Positions 18,895 through 27,940 of a stretch of 64,000 nt of DNA are shown in pieces (within the stretch, counting starts at the first letter, position 1; every line of letters starts with the position of its first letter). Origin of the DNA: Mangrovimonas xylaniphaga. Its GTDB lineage: Bacteria; Bacteroidota; Bacteroidia; Flavobacteriales; Flavobacteriaceae. The stretch covers positions 1,178,001 through 1,242,000 of the forward strand of contig NZ_LBIP01000013.1 of the NCBI RefSeq assembly GCF_001280435.1. Direction: 5' to 3'. The position numbers were made by a program, and so were the translations under genes. The notes under the pieces are model-generated. The model worked only from the letters and a program-made list of their open reading frames with translations, was not told the DNA's origin and searched no databases.

Positions 18895-18997
18895 AACTAT
18901 TTGATTTTTAATTGTTAACAAATGATTAATGTAAAATTCAAAAAATAAAAAGTCAATTCCAATAAAAGTTACTAACTAAAAAAGTAAGAAAAGAAGA

Positions 18998-19029
18998 AAC
19001 GCTCACTCGAAGAAATCGAAGTGAGCGTT
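18998..19029. repeat. Inverted repeat, terminator-like hairpin in the LysM-gpsA gap
   Basis: The left arm AACGCTCACTCGA (18998-19010) pairs with the right arm TCGAAGTGAGCGTT (19016-19029) with one bulged base and a 5-base loop. On the minus strand it is followed by T-rich sequence (TTTCTTCTTTTCTT), and on the plus strand by TTTT-like bases. It could end a minus-strand transcript starting in the gap. Confidence 0.6.
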
Positions 19030-19033
19030 TTAG

Positions 19034-19064
19034 GAAACTAAATAACCAACCAAAATTTAGTTTC
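19034..19064. repeat. Second inverted repeat directly beside the first
   Basis: Arms GAAACTAAAT (19034-19043) and ATTTAGTTTC (19055-19064) are perfect over 10 bases with an 11-base loop. A run of eight T lies a few bases downstream on the plus strand (about 19074-19082). With the first hairpin it makes a tandem structure. Confidence 0.6.
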
Positions 19065-19491
19065 TATCGTTATGTTTTTTTTCTAATGAGCTTAGAAATG
19101 TTGTTTCAATCTATTTTGAAAAGTGCCAGTTCAACAATTATATTTTGAGTAGCACTCTCAATCTTAAGAACGCCCAAAGAAACAAAATAGTTATTTAACA
19201 AATCATAATCTAATGTTAAAGTTTTAAGTTACGAATTATCGACCACATTCACAACACTTTAACCCTAAAATAATGAGCTAAATATAGTAAAGTTTGCCCC
19301 AATATAACCTAATTTTTTTATAAAAAAAGTAAGGAAATTTCCTAAATATTCCTGAAACCTCATATAAATTCAAAAAAATGTCTGGTTATAAACCACTTTA
19401 GCTCCTCCTTTTAAGCTTAGAATCACACCAAAACCAGTTTTATCAGGAATGGACTTCAGGCTTTGGTAACATTTAAGACTTATATTTTATG

Positions 19492-19499
19492 TATTTTTG
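19492..19499 (+). promoter_or_regulatory. Promoter -7 element for gpsA
   Basis: TATTTTTG at 19492-19499 is a perfect match to TAnnTTTG and lies 20 bases before the gpsA ATG. The nearest TTTG upstream (19462-19465) is 26 bases away, longer than usual, so the -33 element is unsure. Confidence 0.5.
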
Positions 19500-19519
19500 G
19501 CCTACAAATTTGTGATGAC

Positions 19520-20521
19520 ATGAGCAAACCATTAAAATATGCCGTTTTTGGAGCGGGAAGCTGGGCCACTGCCATAGTAAAAATGCTATGCGAAAACCTA
19601 GATGAAGTGGGCTGGTATATGCGCAGTGTTTACATTAAGGGACATCTTGAAAAAGAACAACATAACCCTAGTTACCTTAGCTCGGTTGAGTTTCATTTGA
19701 ACCAATTGAAATTGAGCAACGACATCAATGAAATAGCCGAGTATGCCGATGTATTGATCTTTGCCATTCCTTCGGCGTTCATGCATTCGGAACTTGAAAA
19801 ACTAACTACCGATATTTCTGAAAAAATTGTGGTTTCCGCCGTAAAAGGAATCATTCCTGAATCTGGCTTATTGGTTGGCGAGCATTTCCACGATATTTAC
19901 AATATTCCTTTTGAAAATATAGCGGTGATTGCAGGGCCTTGTCATGCCGAAGAAGTTGCTTTGGAGCGCTTGTCCTACCTGACCATTTCCTGTGCCGATT
20001 CCAGCAAGGCTAAAACCATTGCCAAAACCTTATCCAGCGATTATATCCGCACCAAAATAAGCGATGATATCATTGGTGTTGAATATGCTGTTATGTTAAA
20101 GAACATCTATGCTATTGCAGCGGGTATTGCCCATGGATTGGGATATGGGGACAATTTCCAAAGTGTTTTGATGAGCAACGCCATTCGTGAGATGAAACGC
20201 TTTATCAAGAAAATGCACAAAATGAAACGCAACATCAACAATTCGGCTTATTTGGGCGATTTGCTGGTGACTGGTTATTCCGTTTTTTCCCGTAACCGAA
20301 TGTTTGGAAACATGATTGGTAAAGGCTATACAGTAAAGTCTGCACAAATGGAAATGAGTATGGTTGCGGAAGGTTATTACGCCACCAAAAGTGCTCATTT
20401 ACTTAACGAGAAAAACAACAAAAAGACTAATCTCCCCATTATAAATGCCGTATATGGTATTTTATACGAAGGAAAAGAGCCTAAAAAGGTCTTTAAAAAG
20501 TTGACGGAAAAGCTAGACTAA
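19520..20521 (+). CDS. gpsA: NAD(P)H-dependent glycerol-3-phosphate dehydrogenase
   Basis: GpsA reduces dihydroxyacetone phosphate to sn-glycerol 3-phosphate, the backbone for phospholipids. I start at the ATG at 19520 ('MSKPLKYAVFGAGSWATAI', 333 residues), because the frame from 19463 spans the promoter. Motifs are the Rossmann 'FGAGSWATA', 'IAGPCHAEEVA' (family: GPSxAxEV), 'LKNIYAIAAGIAHGLGYGDN' with the catalytic lysine, and 'GDLLVTGYSVFSRNRMFG'. The alanine after GAGSW is usually glycine; this is a minor variation. It converges on the next gene with only six bases between the stops. Confidence 0.95.
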   Translation: MSKPLKYAVFGAGSWATAIVKMLCENLDEVGWYMRSVYIKGHLEKEQHNPSYLSSVEFHLNQLKLSNDINEIAEYADVLIFAIPSAFMHSELEKLTTDISEKIVVSAVKGIIPESGLLVGEHFHDIYNIPFENIAVIAGPCHAEEVALERLSYLTISCADSSKAKTIAKTLSSDYIRTKISDDIIGVEYAVMLKNIYAIAAGIAHGLGYGDNFQSVLMSNAIREMKRFIKKMHKMKRNINNSAYLGDLLVTGYSVFSRNRMFGNMIGKGYTVKSAQMEMSMVAEGYYATKSAHLLNEKNNKKTNLPIINAVYGILYEGKEPKKVFKKLTEKLD

Positions 20522-20527
20522 TCCAAC

Positions 20528-20923
20528 TTATTTTACCAAAACACCTCTTTCCTGCATCAGTGGGATGGTTTGCAATGCATTTTTGTTGATGGTATTTTTT
20601 CTGAACAAATAGGTTTTGTCAAACATGGTATTGCCTTCAAAAAAGGTAATCTTAAACTCGTTGTTAAGTGCCAACAGTTCATCGGGCATAAACTCAATTT
20701 TCGCAAAACTTCTAGCAGGAAGCATTTTTAAGGTATGTCTCATTACCGGAGTTTCCTTGCTCTCGCTATACCCTTTGGAAACAATCAACACCGTATCCAA
20801 ATCCACATCTTTATTATTGATGATGTAGGCATTCCAATCTTGGGTTTGGTGTACTTTGTTGAATTCATTCACCACCGCTACATAAACCTCTTCTACTTTT
20901 GGTATCTGGATATCTTTTTTCAT
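20528..20923 (-). CDS. Conserved protein of unknown function (131 residues)
   Basis: I use the ATG at 20923 ('MKKDIQIPKVEEVYVAVVNE'). The frame from 21037 would overlap the TetR gene and cover the promoter. The product is a small soluble alpha/beta protein with a beta-rich centre ('DLDTVLIVSKGYSESKETPV') and basic/aromatic C-terminus. I do not recognise a functional family; proteins like it occur in flavobacteria as hypotheticals. It has its own strong promoter (20959-20987) inside the 3' end of the TetR gene, so it can be expressed separately from the efflux operon. Confidence 0.75.
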   Translation of the reverse strand: MKKDIQIPKVEEVYVAVVNEFNKVHQTQDWNAYIINNKDVDLDTVLIVSKGYSESKETPVMRHTLKMLPARSFAKIEFMPDELLALNNEFKITFFEGNTMFDKTYLFRKNTINKNALQTIPLMQERGVLVK

Positions 20924-20958
20924 GAGATTGTTTCTTCTTTTAGGCTTGATAATTTTTG

Positions 20959-20987
20959 CAAAATTAGTCAAAAACAAGCTATTCAAA
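20959..20987 (-). promoter_or_regulatory. Bacteroidetes-type promoter for the 131-residue gene
   Basis: Read on the minus strand, TTTG (complement of 20984-20987) is followed after 17 bases by a perfect TAATTTTG (complement of 20959-20966). Both elements and the spacing fit the consensus. The -33 element lies inside the last codons of the TetR gene. Confidence 0.65.
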
Positions 20988-21572
20988 ATAAGGATTTGAA
21001 TAATTTGGCTCCGTAAACCCTCGAAGGTTGTAAACAATTAAATGGTTTAGGATTTCTCTTTTGTTATAGATTTCGAAGAGATTGTTATTTCTAAAGGCAA
21101 TGGCATCAATTCTTAAAAAGTACAGTTCGCATACCAACTTTAAATTTACACCTGGCTTGATATATCCCTTTTCTTTAGCCGACTGAAGTAATTTGTAGAC
21201 GATTTCGAACACAAACATTTCTGAAAAATCAGCAAACACCTGGTCTGCCTTTGGATAGTACTTTTTGATACCAAATAAAAAAGAGGGCTTGAAATACCTC
21301 AAGTACTCAAACCCTCTTTCATAAATTAAAATAATGCACAAAATGGGATCATCAATATTACCCTGAATCACATCGTTAATTTCTGCTTTGTAATTCTCAA
21401 CCAAAACCGATAAGCTCTCAGCTACCAGTTCTTCCTTATTCTTAAAGTGCTTATAAATGGTTTTTTTGGAAATGCCCATAACCTCTGCCAGATCATCCAA
21501 TGTAAAACGCTTGCTTCCAAATTTGGTGAAATTTGTAATAGAGCATTCTAAAATGTCGCTTTTCATGGTCAT
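20979..21572 (-). CDS. TetR/AcrR family transcriptional regulator
   Basis: The 197-residue protein has the TetR N-terminal helix-turn-helix at about 10-55 ('FTLDDLAEVMGISKKTIYKH'), followed by a helical ligand-binding domain without recognisable similarity. It lies 17 bases downstream of the outer-membrane factor gene, making it the last gene of the efflux operon, and may sense the substrates of the pump or control a separate target. ATG codons at 21572 and 21566 are both possible starts; I give the first. Confidence 0.9.
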   Translation of the reverse strand: MTMKSDILECSITNFTKFGSKRFTLDDLAEVMGISKKTIYKHFKNKEELVAESLSVLVENYKAEINDVIQGNIDDPILCIILIYERGFEYLRYFKPSFLFGIKKYYPKADQVFADFSEMFVFEIVYKLLQSAKEKGYIKPGVNLKLVCELYFLRIDAIAFRNNNLFEIYNKREILNHLIVYNLRGFTEPNYSNPYFE

Positions 21573-21589
21573 AGATTCTTATTTAAAGT

Positions 21590-23005
21590 TTATTTCCAGC
21601 CACCACCTAAAGATTCATAAAGAGTCACTACTGTTTGTAACTGCTGCAACTTGCTATTGATAACATTCAGCTCCGCACTAAGCGCGCTTTCTCTGGCGGT
21701 CAATAAATCCAAATAGGTTCCAAAACCGTTGTTCAACAACTCCTCTGAATTACTCTCCGCTTGTCGTAAAGCTTCTACTTCATTCTGTCTGAATTCATAT
21801 TTCTTGGTTTCTGCTTCATAGGCATAAAGTGCATTGGACACTTCTCCTCCAGCAACCAACAGGGTCTTTTTAAAACTCAACAAAGCCTGTTCCTGTTGTG
21901 CCAAAGCCACTTCCTGTTGAGTCCTAATTTTACGTTGATTGAAAATAGGCTGGGTCAACCCTCCTACTAGATTCGCAAATAATGACCCCGTATCAAACCA
22001 GTTATTAAACTCAAGACTTTGAAATCCTCCAGTAGCTGTTAAGGTTAAGGATGGGTAGAAATTGGTTCTAGCTACATTGGTCATTTCAAAGGCTTGGACC
22101 AAGCTATACTCTGCCGCCATAACGTCTGGTCTGTTTCTCAACAACAAAGAAGGCACTCCTGATTTCATTTCTGTATCAATGCTTTGACCTTCCAATTGGC
22201 TTCTCTCAAACTGTTGAGGTTGTTTGCCCAATAAAAGAGCCATGGTATTTTCTGTAGTGAAAATAGCCGTTTCAATATCTACTTGCAAAGCCTTGGCATT
22301 GTTCAGCTGTGCGATGTTCTGGTCTACGGCCACTTGAGTGACTTGGCCAGCATCCTTCAAGGCTTTGATGGTTTCTACACTATGCTCTCTATTTTCAATG
22401 GTAGCTTTAGTAACTTCCAACTGGGCATCCAAGGCCAGAAGTTGGTAATAGGTACTGGCGATACTAGATACCAATCTTGTTTTTACGGCTTGGTGTGCCG
22501 CTACACTTTGCAAGAAACTAGCTTGTGAGGCTCTTTTTTGACTTCTAATTTTCCCCCAAATATCGGCTTCCCATGAAAGGTTAGTCGATAATTGATACTG
22601 TTGCAAAGAACCGTTAAAAAACGCTCCAAACTGACTATTCTTTGCTAACTCTTGATGCGTTAAGGAAGCGTCTGCCCCAACACTAGGCCAAAAACTAGCC
22701 CTTGCTTGTTTGACATATGATTCTGCCGCAGCCATTTGCTGAATGGCAATTCTTATGTCCAAATTGTTGTTCAGTCCCTCTTCGATATACTGATTCAAAT
22801 AAGTATCTGTAAACAACTCCTTCCAGGACACATCAGCCATAGATAAACTATCTGTAGGCAAATTATCTGTTCTGTATAAGTGCTCCGTTTCCTCTAACTC
22901 TGGACGTTCATAATTTTTCGTAACGAAACAACTTTGCAGTGTTGCAGAAGCGAATACGATCAGCGCAACCTTGGTTAGGGTTTTATGTTTTATAATGGAT
23001 GTCAT
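21590..23005 (-). CDS. RND efflux outer membrane factor, NodT/TolC-type lipoprotein
   Basis: This 471-residue protein is the outer-membrane channel of a tripartite pump. The N-terminus has a lipoprotein signal ending in the lipobox L-Q-S-C (Cys26). Two repeats of the outer membrane efflux domain (about 60-265 and 270-465) supply the beta-barrel and periplasmic alpha-tunnel strands; 'SWEADIWGKIRSQKRASQAS' and 'PSLTLTATGGF' are typical. It is four bases downstream of the RND permease gene. Confidence 0.95.
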   Translation of the reverse strand: MTSIIKHKTLTKVALIVFASATLQSCFVTKNYERPELEETEHLYRTDNLPTDSLSMADVSWKELFTDTYLNQYIEEGLNNNLDIRIAIQQMAAAESYVKQARASFWPSVGADASLTHQELAKNSQFGAFFNGSLQQYQLSTNLSWEADIWGKIRSQKRASQASFLQSVAAHQAVKTRLVSSIASTYYQLLALDAQLEVTKATIENREHSVETIKALKDAGQVTQVAVDQNIAQLNNAKALQVDIETAIFTTENTMALLLGKQPQQFERSQLEGQSIDTEMKSGVPSLLLRNRPDVMAAEYSLVQAFEMTNVARTNFYPSLTLTATGGFQSLEFNNWFDTGSLFANLVGGLTQPIFNQRKIRTQQEVALAQQEQALLSFKKTLLVAGGEVSNALYAYEAETKKYEFRQNEVEALRQAESNSEELLNNGFGTYLDLLTARESALSAELNVINSKLQQLQTVVTLYESLGGGWK

Positions 23006-23009
23006 ATAA

Positions 23010-26000
23010 TTAATCTTCTTTAGTTTGTTCTATTACTGCTGGCTTACTGGATACTTTTTCTTGTAGCCATTGAAATAAAATAAAGAGAATTGGTATTACA
23101 AAAATCCCCAATATTGTTCCTATAAACATTCCTCCTGCAGCTCCACTACCAATAGAATTGTTCCCTTCGGCACCAACCCCTTTGGCCAACACCAATGGCA
23201 TTAAGCCTAAAATAAAGGCAAACGAGGTCATTAAAATAGGTCTTAAACGCGCTTGGGCACCATGTATAGCGGCATCAGGAATACTTTCACCATTACGTCG
23301 GCGCTGTACCGCAAACTCCACAATTAAAATAGCATTCTTGGCCAATAACCCAACCAACATGATTAAGGCAATCTGGAAGTAGATATTGTTCTGTAAGCCC
23401 ATCATTTTTGTAGTAAAGAAGGCTCCAAACACACCTAAAGGCAGCGATAAAATAACCGCTAATGGCAACAAATAACTTTCGTATTGAGCGGCCAACAAGA
23501 AGTATACAAATACCACACACAATATGAAAATAAGTACGGTTTGGTTTCCTGCATTTACTTCTTCACGTGTTAAACCTGAATAAGCCACATCGTACTGCGT
23601 TGGCAAACTTTTAAGTTCTTCTTCAATAATACTAATAGCATCCCCTGTACTAAATCCAGGATTTGAAGCTCCCGAAATTTTGGTAGAATTATAAAGGTTG
23701 AAACGAGTTACCGATTGTGGTCCATACACTCGCTTCAGTTTTACAAATTGGGTAATTGGCGTCATTTCTCCGCTACCCGTTTTTATGTACAGTTCGTTTA
23801 GAGACTCTTTTTGCGAACGACTTTCCGGCGGCGCTTGAACATATACACGGTACTGCTTTCCAAATCTGGAAAAATCGGCGGCATAAACTCCACCAATATA
23901 CCCTTGCATGGTAGCAAAAATCGAACTGATCGGCACATCATACTTTTTGGCCAAGGGTACGTTAATCTCCATTTCGTACTGAGGATATTTGGTATTGAAT
24001 GACGACTGTCCGTATTGAATAGCCGGATGCTGCATTAAACGCCCAATAAAATCTTGGGTTGCAGCTTCCAGTTCAGCAAAACTACCTCCGGATTTATCCA
24101 ATAAATTCATTTCGAAACCAGAAGACAATCCAAAACCAGGAATACTCGGTGGGGCAAAGAAGATAATTTGAGCTTCCGGTATGCCTGCTGCAATCCCAAA
24201 CAATTTACCTACAATGGCAGCAGATGATTCGTCTTCGTTTTCACGCTCATCCCACTTTTCCAGTTTTATAAATCCTAAACCATAGTTAGAACCAGTTCCA
24301 CTAATCAAACTTCTACCGTTGATAACGGTCACTCCTTTTACTCCCGGCACCTCTTTAGCTCTACGGTACATATCCTGCATTACCATATTGGTACGGTCCA
24401 TAGACGATCCTGCAGGCAATTCAACATTCATAAAGATGATTCCCCTATCTTCATCTGGGACAAATCCTGTTGGTGTGGTATTGGCAGTCCACCAAATACC
24501 TACCGCTGCAAGAATTAAAAGAACAGCAGAGATCCATTTATTTTTATACAAGAATCGTAAAGACTTACCGTAACGCGCTGTGGTGGCATTGAAACCTTTG
24601 TTGAAACGGTCGTAAAACCCTTGCAGAAAACTTTTCTTTTCATGTTCGTTTTCATCGTGACCTTTCAAAAACAGGGCACATAAGGCAGGACTCAAAGTCA
24701 AGGCGTTAACAGCAGAAATCAAAATGGCGACAATAAGGGTTACCCCAAACTGCTCGTAAAACACACCTGTTGGTCCTTGCACAAAGGTTACCGGAATAAA
24801 TACCGCTGCCATCACCAAAGTAATGGAAATAATGGCTCCAGATATTTCGTGCATAGCGTTTAAAGTTGCCTGTTTGGCACTAGGCTCACCTTCATCCAAT
24901 TTGGCATGAACCGCTTCTACCACCACAATGGCATCATCCACCACGATACCAATAGCTAGTACCAAAGCGAATAAGGTTAATAAGTTAATTGAGTAACCAA
25001 AAACCCCTAAAAAGAAGAACGTACCAATAATAGCCACGGGTACTGCAATGGCAGGAATTAAGGTGGATCTAAAATCCTGAAGGAAGATAAATACCACAAT
25101 AAACACCAAGATAAACGCTTCAATAAGGGTATGTTTTACCTTGTTCATTGAAGCTGTCAGAAATTCGTTGGTGTCGTAATTGATCACATAATTCACCCCT
25201 TCCGGGAAATCTTGGGACAAGCGCTTCAGTTCCGATTGAATTTCCTTAATGATCTCTTGGGCATTAGACCCAGCGGTTTGGTAAATTCCCATGTTGATAC
25301 TAGGATAGCCATCCGTAAACCCATACGAATCGTAAGACTGTGCATCTAATTGAATTTCGGCGACATCCTTTAATCGTAAATATTCACCATTGTCCAATGC
25401 CTTAATGACGATATTATTATATTGATCTTCAGACTTAAATCGGCCACTATATGTAATGGTATAGGTAAACGATTGTCCTGAGTTTTGCCCTAAAGCACCA
25501 GCCGAAGCTTCCAAACTCTGTTCCTTTAAAGCCGCTGTGACATCTGAAGGCAACAGATTAAAGGCGGCCAATTTTTCTGGTTTCAACCAAATACGCATGG
25601 CGTAATCTTGGCTACCAAACACGTTTACATTACCAACACCCTTCACCCTTTGCAGGGACGGAATCACATTAATTTTTAAATAATTCTGAAGAAAGGTGGC
25701 ATTATAATTTTCATTTTCTGAATAAACAGACATGAACATCAAGGCACTGGTTTGTTGTTTTTGTGTTAACACCCCTGTTTGAATAACCTCCTGCGGCAAT
25801 AACGGATTGGCTCTCGCCACGCGGTTTTGAACGTTAACCGCTGCAATATCCGGATCGGTTTCCTGATCGAAATATACGGTTATGGAAGCTGTACCAGCAT
25901 TCGAGGCCGTAGAGGTTATATAGGTCATTCCTTCAACCCCGTTAATCTGTTCCTCAATAGGAATGATCACACTTTCCATAATGGTTTCGGCACTCGCACC

Positions 26001-26150
26001 TGGATAGGTAGTATTTACCGTAATGGTTGGTGGGGCGATATCAGGATATTGCTCTACGGGCAGTGTAAAAAAGCCCAACACCCCTAAAATGACTATGATG
26101 ATGGAGATTACGGTAGACAATACCGGTCTCTCTATAAATGTTTTTAACAT
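23010..26150 (-). CDS. RND multidrug efflux permease, HAE1 family
   Basis: The inner-membrane proton-driven pump is 1046 residues long, the usual AcrB-like size, with twelve membrane helices and two large periplasmic loops. The membrane proton relay is complete: two adjacent aspartates in 'LAIGIVVDDAIVVVEAVHA' (about 407-408), and the lysine in 'LLAKNAILIVEFA' (about 940). The N-terminus 'MLKTFIERPVLSTVISIIIV' and 'FGSQDYAMRIWL' fit HAE1 hydrophobe/amphiphile exporters rather than heavy-metal HME pumps. It is 18 bases after the adaptor gene. Confidence 0.97.
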   Translation of the reverse strand: MLKTFIERPVLSTVISIIIVILGVLGFFTLPVEQYPDIAPPTITVNTTYPGASAETIMESVIIPIEEQINGVEGMTYITSTASNAGTASITVYFDQETDPDIAAVNVQNRVARANPLLPQEVIQTGVLTQKQQTSALMFMSVYSENENYNATFLQNYLKINVIPSLQRVKGVGNVNVFGSQDYAMRIWLKPEKLAAFNLLPSDVTAALKEQSLEASAGALGQNSGQSFTYTITYSGRFKSEDQYNNIVIKALDNGEYLRLKDVAEIQLDAQSYDSYGFTDGYPSINMGIYQTAGSNAQEIIKEIQSELKRLSQDFPEGVNYVINYDTNEFLTASMNKVKHTLIEAFILVFIVVFIFLQDFRSTLIPAIAVPVAIIGTFFFLGVFGYSINLLTLFALVLAIGIVVDDAIVVVEAVHAKLDEGEPSAKQATLNAMHEISGAIISITLVMAAVFIPVTFVQGPTGVFYEQFGVTLIVAILISAVNALTLSPALCALFLKGHDENEHEKKSFLQGFYDRFNKGFNATTARYGKSLRFLYKNKWISAVLLILAAVGIWWTANTTPTGFVPDEDRGIIFMNVELPAGSSMDRTNMVMQDMYRRAKEVPGVKGVTVINGRSLISGTGSNYGLGFIKLEKWDERENEDESSAAIVGKLFGIAAGIPEAQIIFFAPPSIPGFGLSSGFEMNLLDKSGGSFAELEAATQDFIGRLMQHPAIQYGQSSFNTKYPQYEMEINVPLAKKYDVPISSIFATMQGYIGGVYAADFSRFGKQYRVYVQAPPESRSQKESLNELYIKTGSGEMTPITQFVKLKRVYGPQSVTRFNLYNSTKISGASNPGFSTGDAISIIEEELKSLPTQYDVAYSGLTREEVNAGNQTVLIFILCVVFVYFLLAAQYESYLLPLAVILSLPLGVFGAFFTTKMMGLQNNIYFQIALIMLVGLLAKNAILIVEFAVQRRRNGESIPDAAIHGAQARLRPILMTSFAFILGLMPLVLAKGVGAEGNNSIGSGAAGGMFIGTILGIFVIPILFILFQWLQEKVSSKPAVIEQTKED

Positions 26151-26168
26151 ATGTCCTTCTCTAAAAGA

Positions 26169-27296
26169 TTATTGAAATAAAGGGGTAATAGGTTTTGCAA
26201 CGCTATCGAAAGCAACTTCCTGTGGCTGTATGACTGTATTGTTTCTTAATTTTCCTGTACCACTAGCTACAATTCTGTCCCCTTTTGAAACACCCGAACC
26301 AACTAGGTACAGATAATTGTTTTTATCCTTAATACTAATTGGAGTTGCCACAGTTTTGTTTTCGGCATTTACAGTATATACAAATGTTTGTCCCTGTTGC
26401 TCAAATGTAGCCGATTGCGGTATCACCACTACATTTTCGTATTCGTTGGGAATGCTAATTGTTCCACTGTTACCGTTAGTAATCAATCCCGTAGGATTGT
26501 CAAAAATGGCTCTAAAACTAACGGTCCCCGTGCTAACATCGATTTGACCGGTTACGGTTTGTATGGTTCCTTCCTTTTTGTACTCAAATCCGTTGGCCAA
26601 TGTCAGTTTCACCTTTGGAAAATTAGCGACTTTCTCTTTAAGCGTATTACCCGGAGTATTTTGTAAAAAGTCAAGATATTCCGTTTCATTCATAGAAAAG
26701 AAAGCGTAGATTTGGTTGATATCAGACACAGTGGTCAAGGGCTTTTGACTAGTCGCACTCACCAAGGAACCTTCCCTAAATTGTATGGCACCAACCACCC
26801 CATTCACTGGGCTTTTTACCGTAGCATAACCAATATTGGCATTAATGCTATTGTATGTACTTTGAGCCTGTGCCAATTGCGCTTTGGCAGTTTCCAATTG
26901 TACATTGCTTATAATCCCTTTCTCTACAAGAGGCTTTATTTTTTCAACCTCAACCCTTGCCACATTAACCGCAGCTTTGGCAGCATCGGCATCCTGACTT
27001 AGAGATTGTGTTTCCAGTTTAAACAAAGGTTGCCCCTTTTTTACGGTTTGCCCCTCGTCAACCAAAACCTCCTGAATATAACCACTCACTTTGGCCCTTA
27101 CCTCACTACTAATGATTCCTTCTATACTGGTAGGATATGTTACAAAAGTAGTGACCGTTTTTTGAGGTACAACGGTTACCGGAAATGGCTTTGGCTGCTG
27201 TTGCTGCGGTGCCACCTGCTTATTATCGTTACCACACCCCATAAAAAATATAGCCGCCACTGTAAACGACAGTATAGTAATTCTTCCTTTTCTCAT
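26169..27296 (-). CDS. RND efflux periplasmic adaptor lipoprotein
   Basis: The 375-residue membrane-fusion protein links the permease to the outer-membrane channel. It has a lipoprotein signal with the lipobox F-M-G-C (Cys21), a glutamine/proline-rich linker, a lipoyl-like half motif 'VSGYIQEVLVDEGQTVKKGQ' (about 70-90), a coiled-coil hairpin (about 100-140; 'NVQLETAKAQLAQAQ'), then beta-barrel domains. It is the first pump gene, 22 bases downstream of the GbsR-type regulator. Confidence 0.95.
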   Translation of the reverse strand: MRKGRITILSFTVAAIFFMGCGNDNKQVAPQQQQPKPFPVTVVPQKTVTTFVTYPTSIEGIISSEVRAKVSGYIQEVLVDEGQTVKKGQPLFKLETQSLSQDADAAKAAVNVARVEVEKIKPLVEKGIISNVQLETAKAQLAQAQSTYNSINANIGYATVKSPVNGVVGAIQFREGSLVSATSQKPLTTVSDINQIYAFFSMNETEYLDFLQNTPGNTLKEKVANFPKVKLTLANGFEYKKEGTIQTVTGQIDVSTGTVSFRAIFDNPTGLITNGNSGTISIPNEYENVVVIPQSATFEQQGQTFVYTVNAENKTVATPISIKDKNNYLYLVGSGVSKGDRIVASGTGKLRNNTVIQPQEVAFDSVAKPITPLFQ

Positions 27297-27318
27297 ATTT
27301 GTATTTAATTGTTTAGTG

Positions 27319-27819
27319 CTACTCTTCTGATTGTTTATCTATGATTTTATTTTTTAAACCTGTTACCGCTCCAATAATCTCATCTAGAAACATGATATAA
27401 TTATTGTGAAATTCCAGATCGAACTTTTTTTGTTCCTCTTCTGAAACAGCGTTGACATTTTCTTTATAGGTTTTTATTTCAAGGTGTAAGTCACGGATGG
27501 ATGACCACATATCTATAAGTCCATTGATATGCTGAAAAATACTGTCACTACTAACGATATAGTATTTTTTGCGGTCTCCAACCTTTGTAAAGTAGGTGAG
27601 TTTCTTTAAATCCAACAAATGGTTTAAATGTGTAGAAATGGTGCTCTTACTAGCACATAAATCGGTTACGAGATCATCAAAGGTCAAACCCGATTTCCCA
27701 GTAAGTATGGCATAGGAAACTATGCGCGCCGCTACAGGAGCCAACTTATCATTATTCTCAATAAGCACCCCTAATTTTTCGACCAGCCTTTGCTTCTCTT
27801 TGAGTAAATCTGCTTCCAT
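27319..27819 (-). CDS. GbsR/MarR family transcriptional regulator
   Basis: The first ATG on the strand is at 27819 (166 residues, 'MEADLLKEKQRLVEKLGVLI'). The in-frame TTG six bases upstream is less likely. The winged helix-turn-helix is at about 40-105 ('LTFDDLVTDLCASKSTISTH' and the wing 'KVGDRKKYYI'), followed by a long C-terminal helix pair for dimerisation. GbsR-type repressors control osmoprotectant or efflux genes. As the first gene of the pump operon, with a palindrome in its promoter, it probably represses itself and the pump. Confidence 0.9.
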   Translation of the reverse strand: MEADLLKEKQRLVEKLGVLIENNDKLAPVAARIVSYAILTGKSGLTFDDLVTDLCASKSTISTHLNHLLDLKKLTYFTKVGDRKKYYIVSSDSIFQHINGLIDMWSSIRDLHLEIKTYKENVNAVSEEEQKKFDLEFHNNYIMFLDEIIGAVTGLKNKIIDKQSEE

Positions 27820-27835
27820 AACCAAAAGATTTACA

Positions 27836-27870
27836 CAAAAATAAGTTTAGTTCGGTAAAAACCGAACCAA
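27836..27870 (-). promoter_or_regulatory. Promoter of the regulator-efflux operon
   Basis: On the minus strand a perfect TATTTTTG (complement of 27836-27843) lies 16 bases upstream of the regulator's ATG. TTG (complement of 27868-27870) is 24 bases further up. The palindrome 27850-27867 sits between the two elements. Confidence 0.6.
27850..27867. promoter_or_regulatory. Candidate operator palindrome for the GbsR-type regulator
   Basis: GTTCGGT (27850-27856) and ACCGAAC (27861-27867) form a perfect 7-base inverted repeat around AAAA. Its place between the -33 and -7 elements would let a bound dimer block RNA polymerase. No T-run follows at the correct distance for a terminator, which favours an operator. 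Confidence 0.65.
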
Positions 27871-27894
27871 CTAGTCGTTAAAAAATTGTTAAAT

Positions 27895-27918
27895 AAAAAA
27901 AGCCGGTACTAACCGGCT
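27895..27918 (-). terminator. Terminator of pheS
   Basis: The stem AGCCGGT / ACCGGCT (27901-27907 and 27912-27918) has a 4-base loop and is preceded on the plus strand by A-rich bases. Read on the minus strand it gives a hairpin followed by seven T, 22 bases after the pheS stop. Confidence 0.85.
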
Positions 27919-27940
27919 TCCTACATATATAAGTGATTTC

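Larger units (their letters stand above)
18895..19519. other. 625-base gene-free region upstream of gpsA with two tandem hairpins
   Basis: No coding frame with family features is present between the LysM gene and gpsA. The left part holds two strong adjacent inverted repeats (18998-19029 and 19034-19064), listed separately. The middle (about 19070-19440) is very A+T-rich with no further structure I can defend. The right end holds a -7 element for gpsA. The presence of terminator-like hairpins with no gene around them makes a small RNA possible. Confidence 0.5.
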
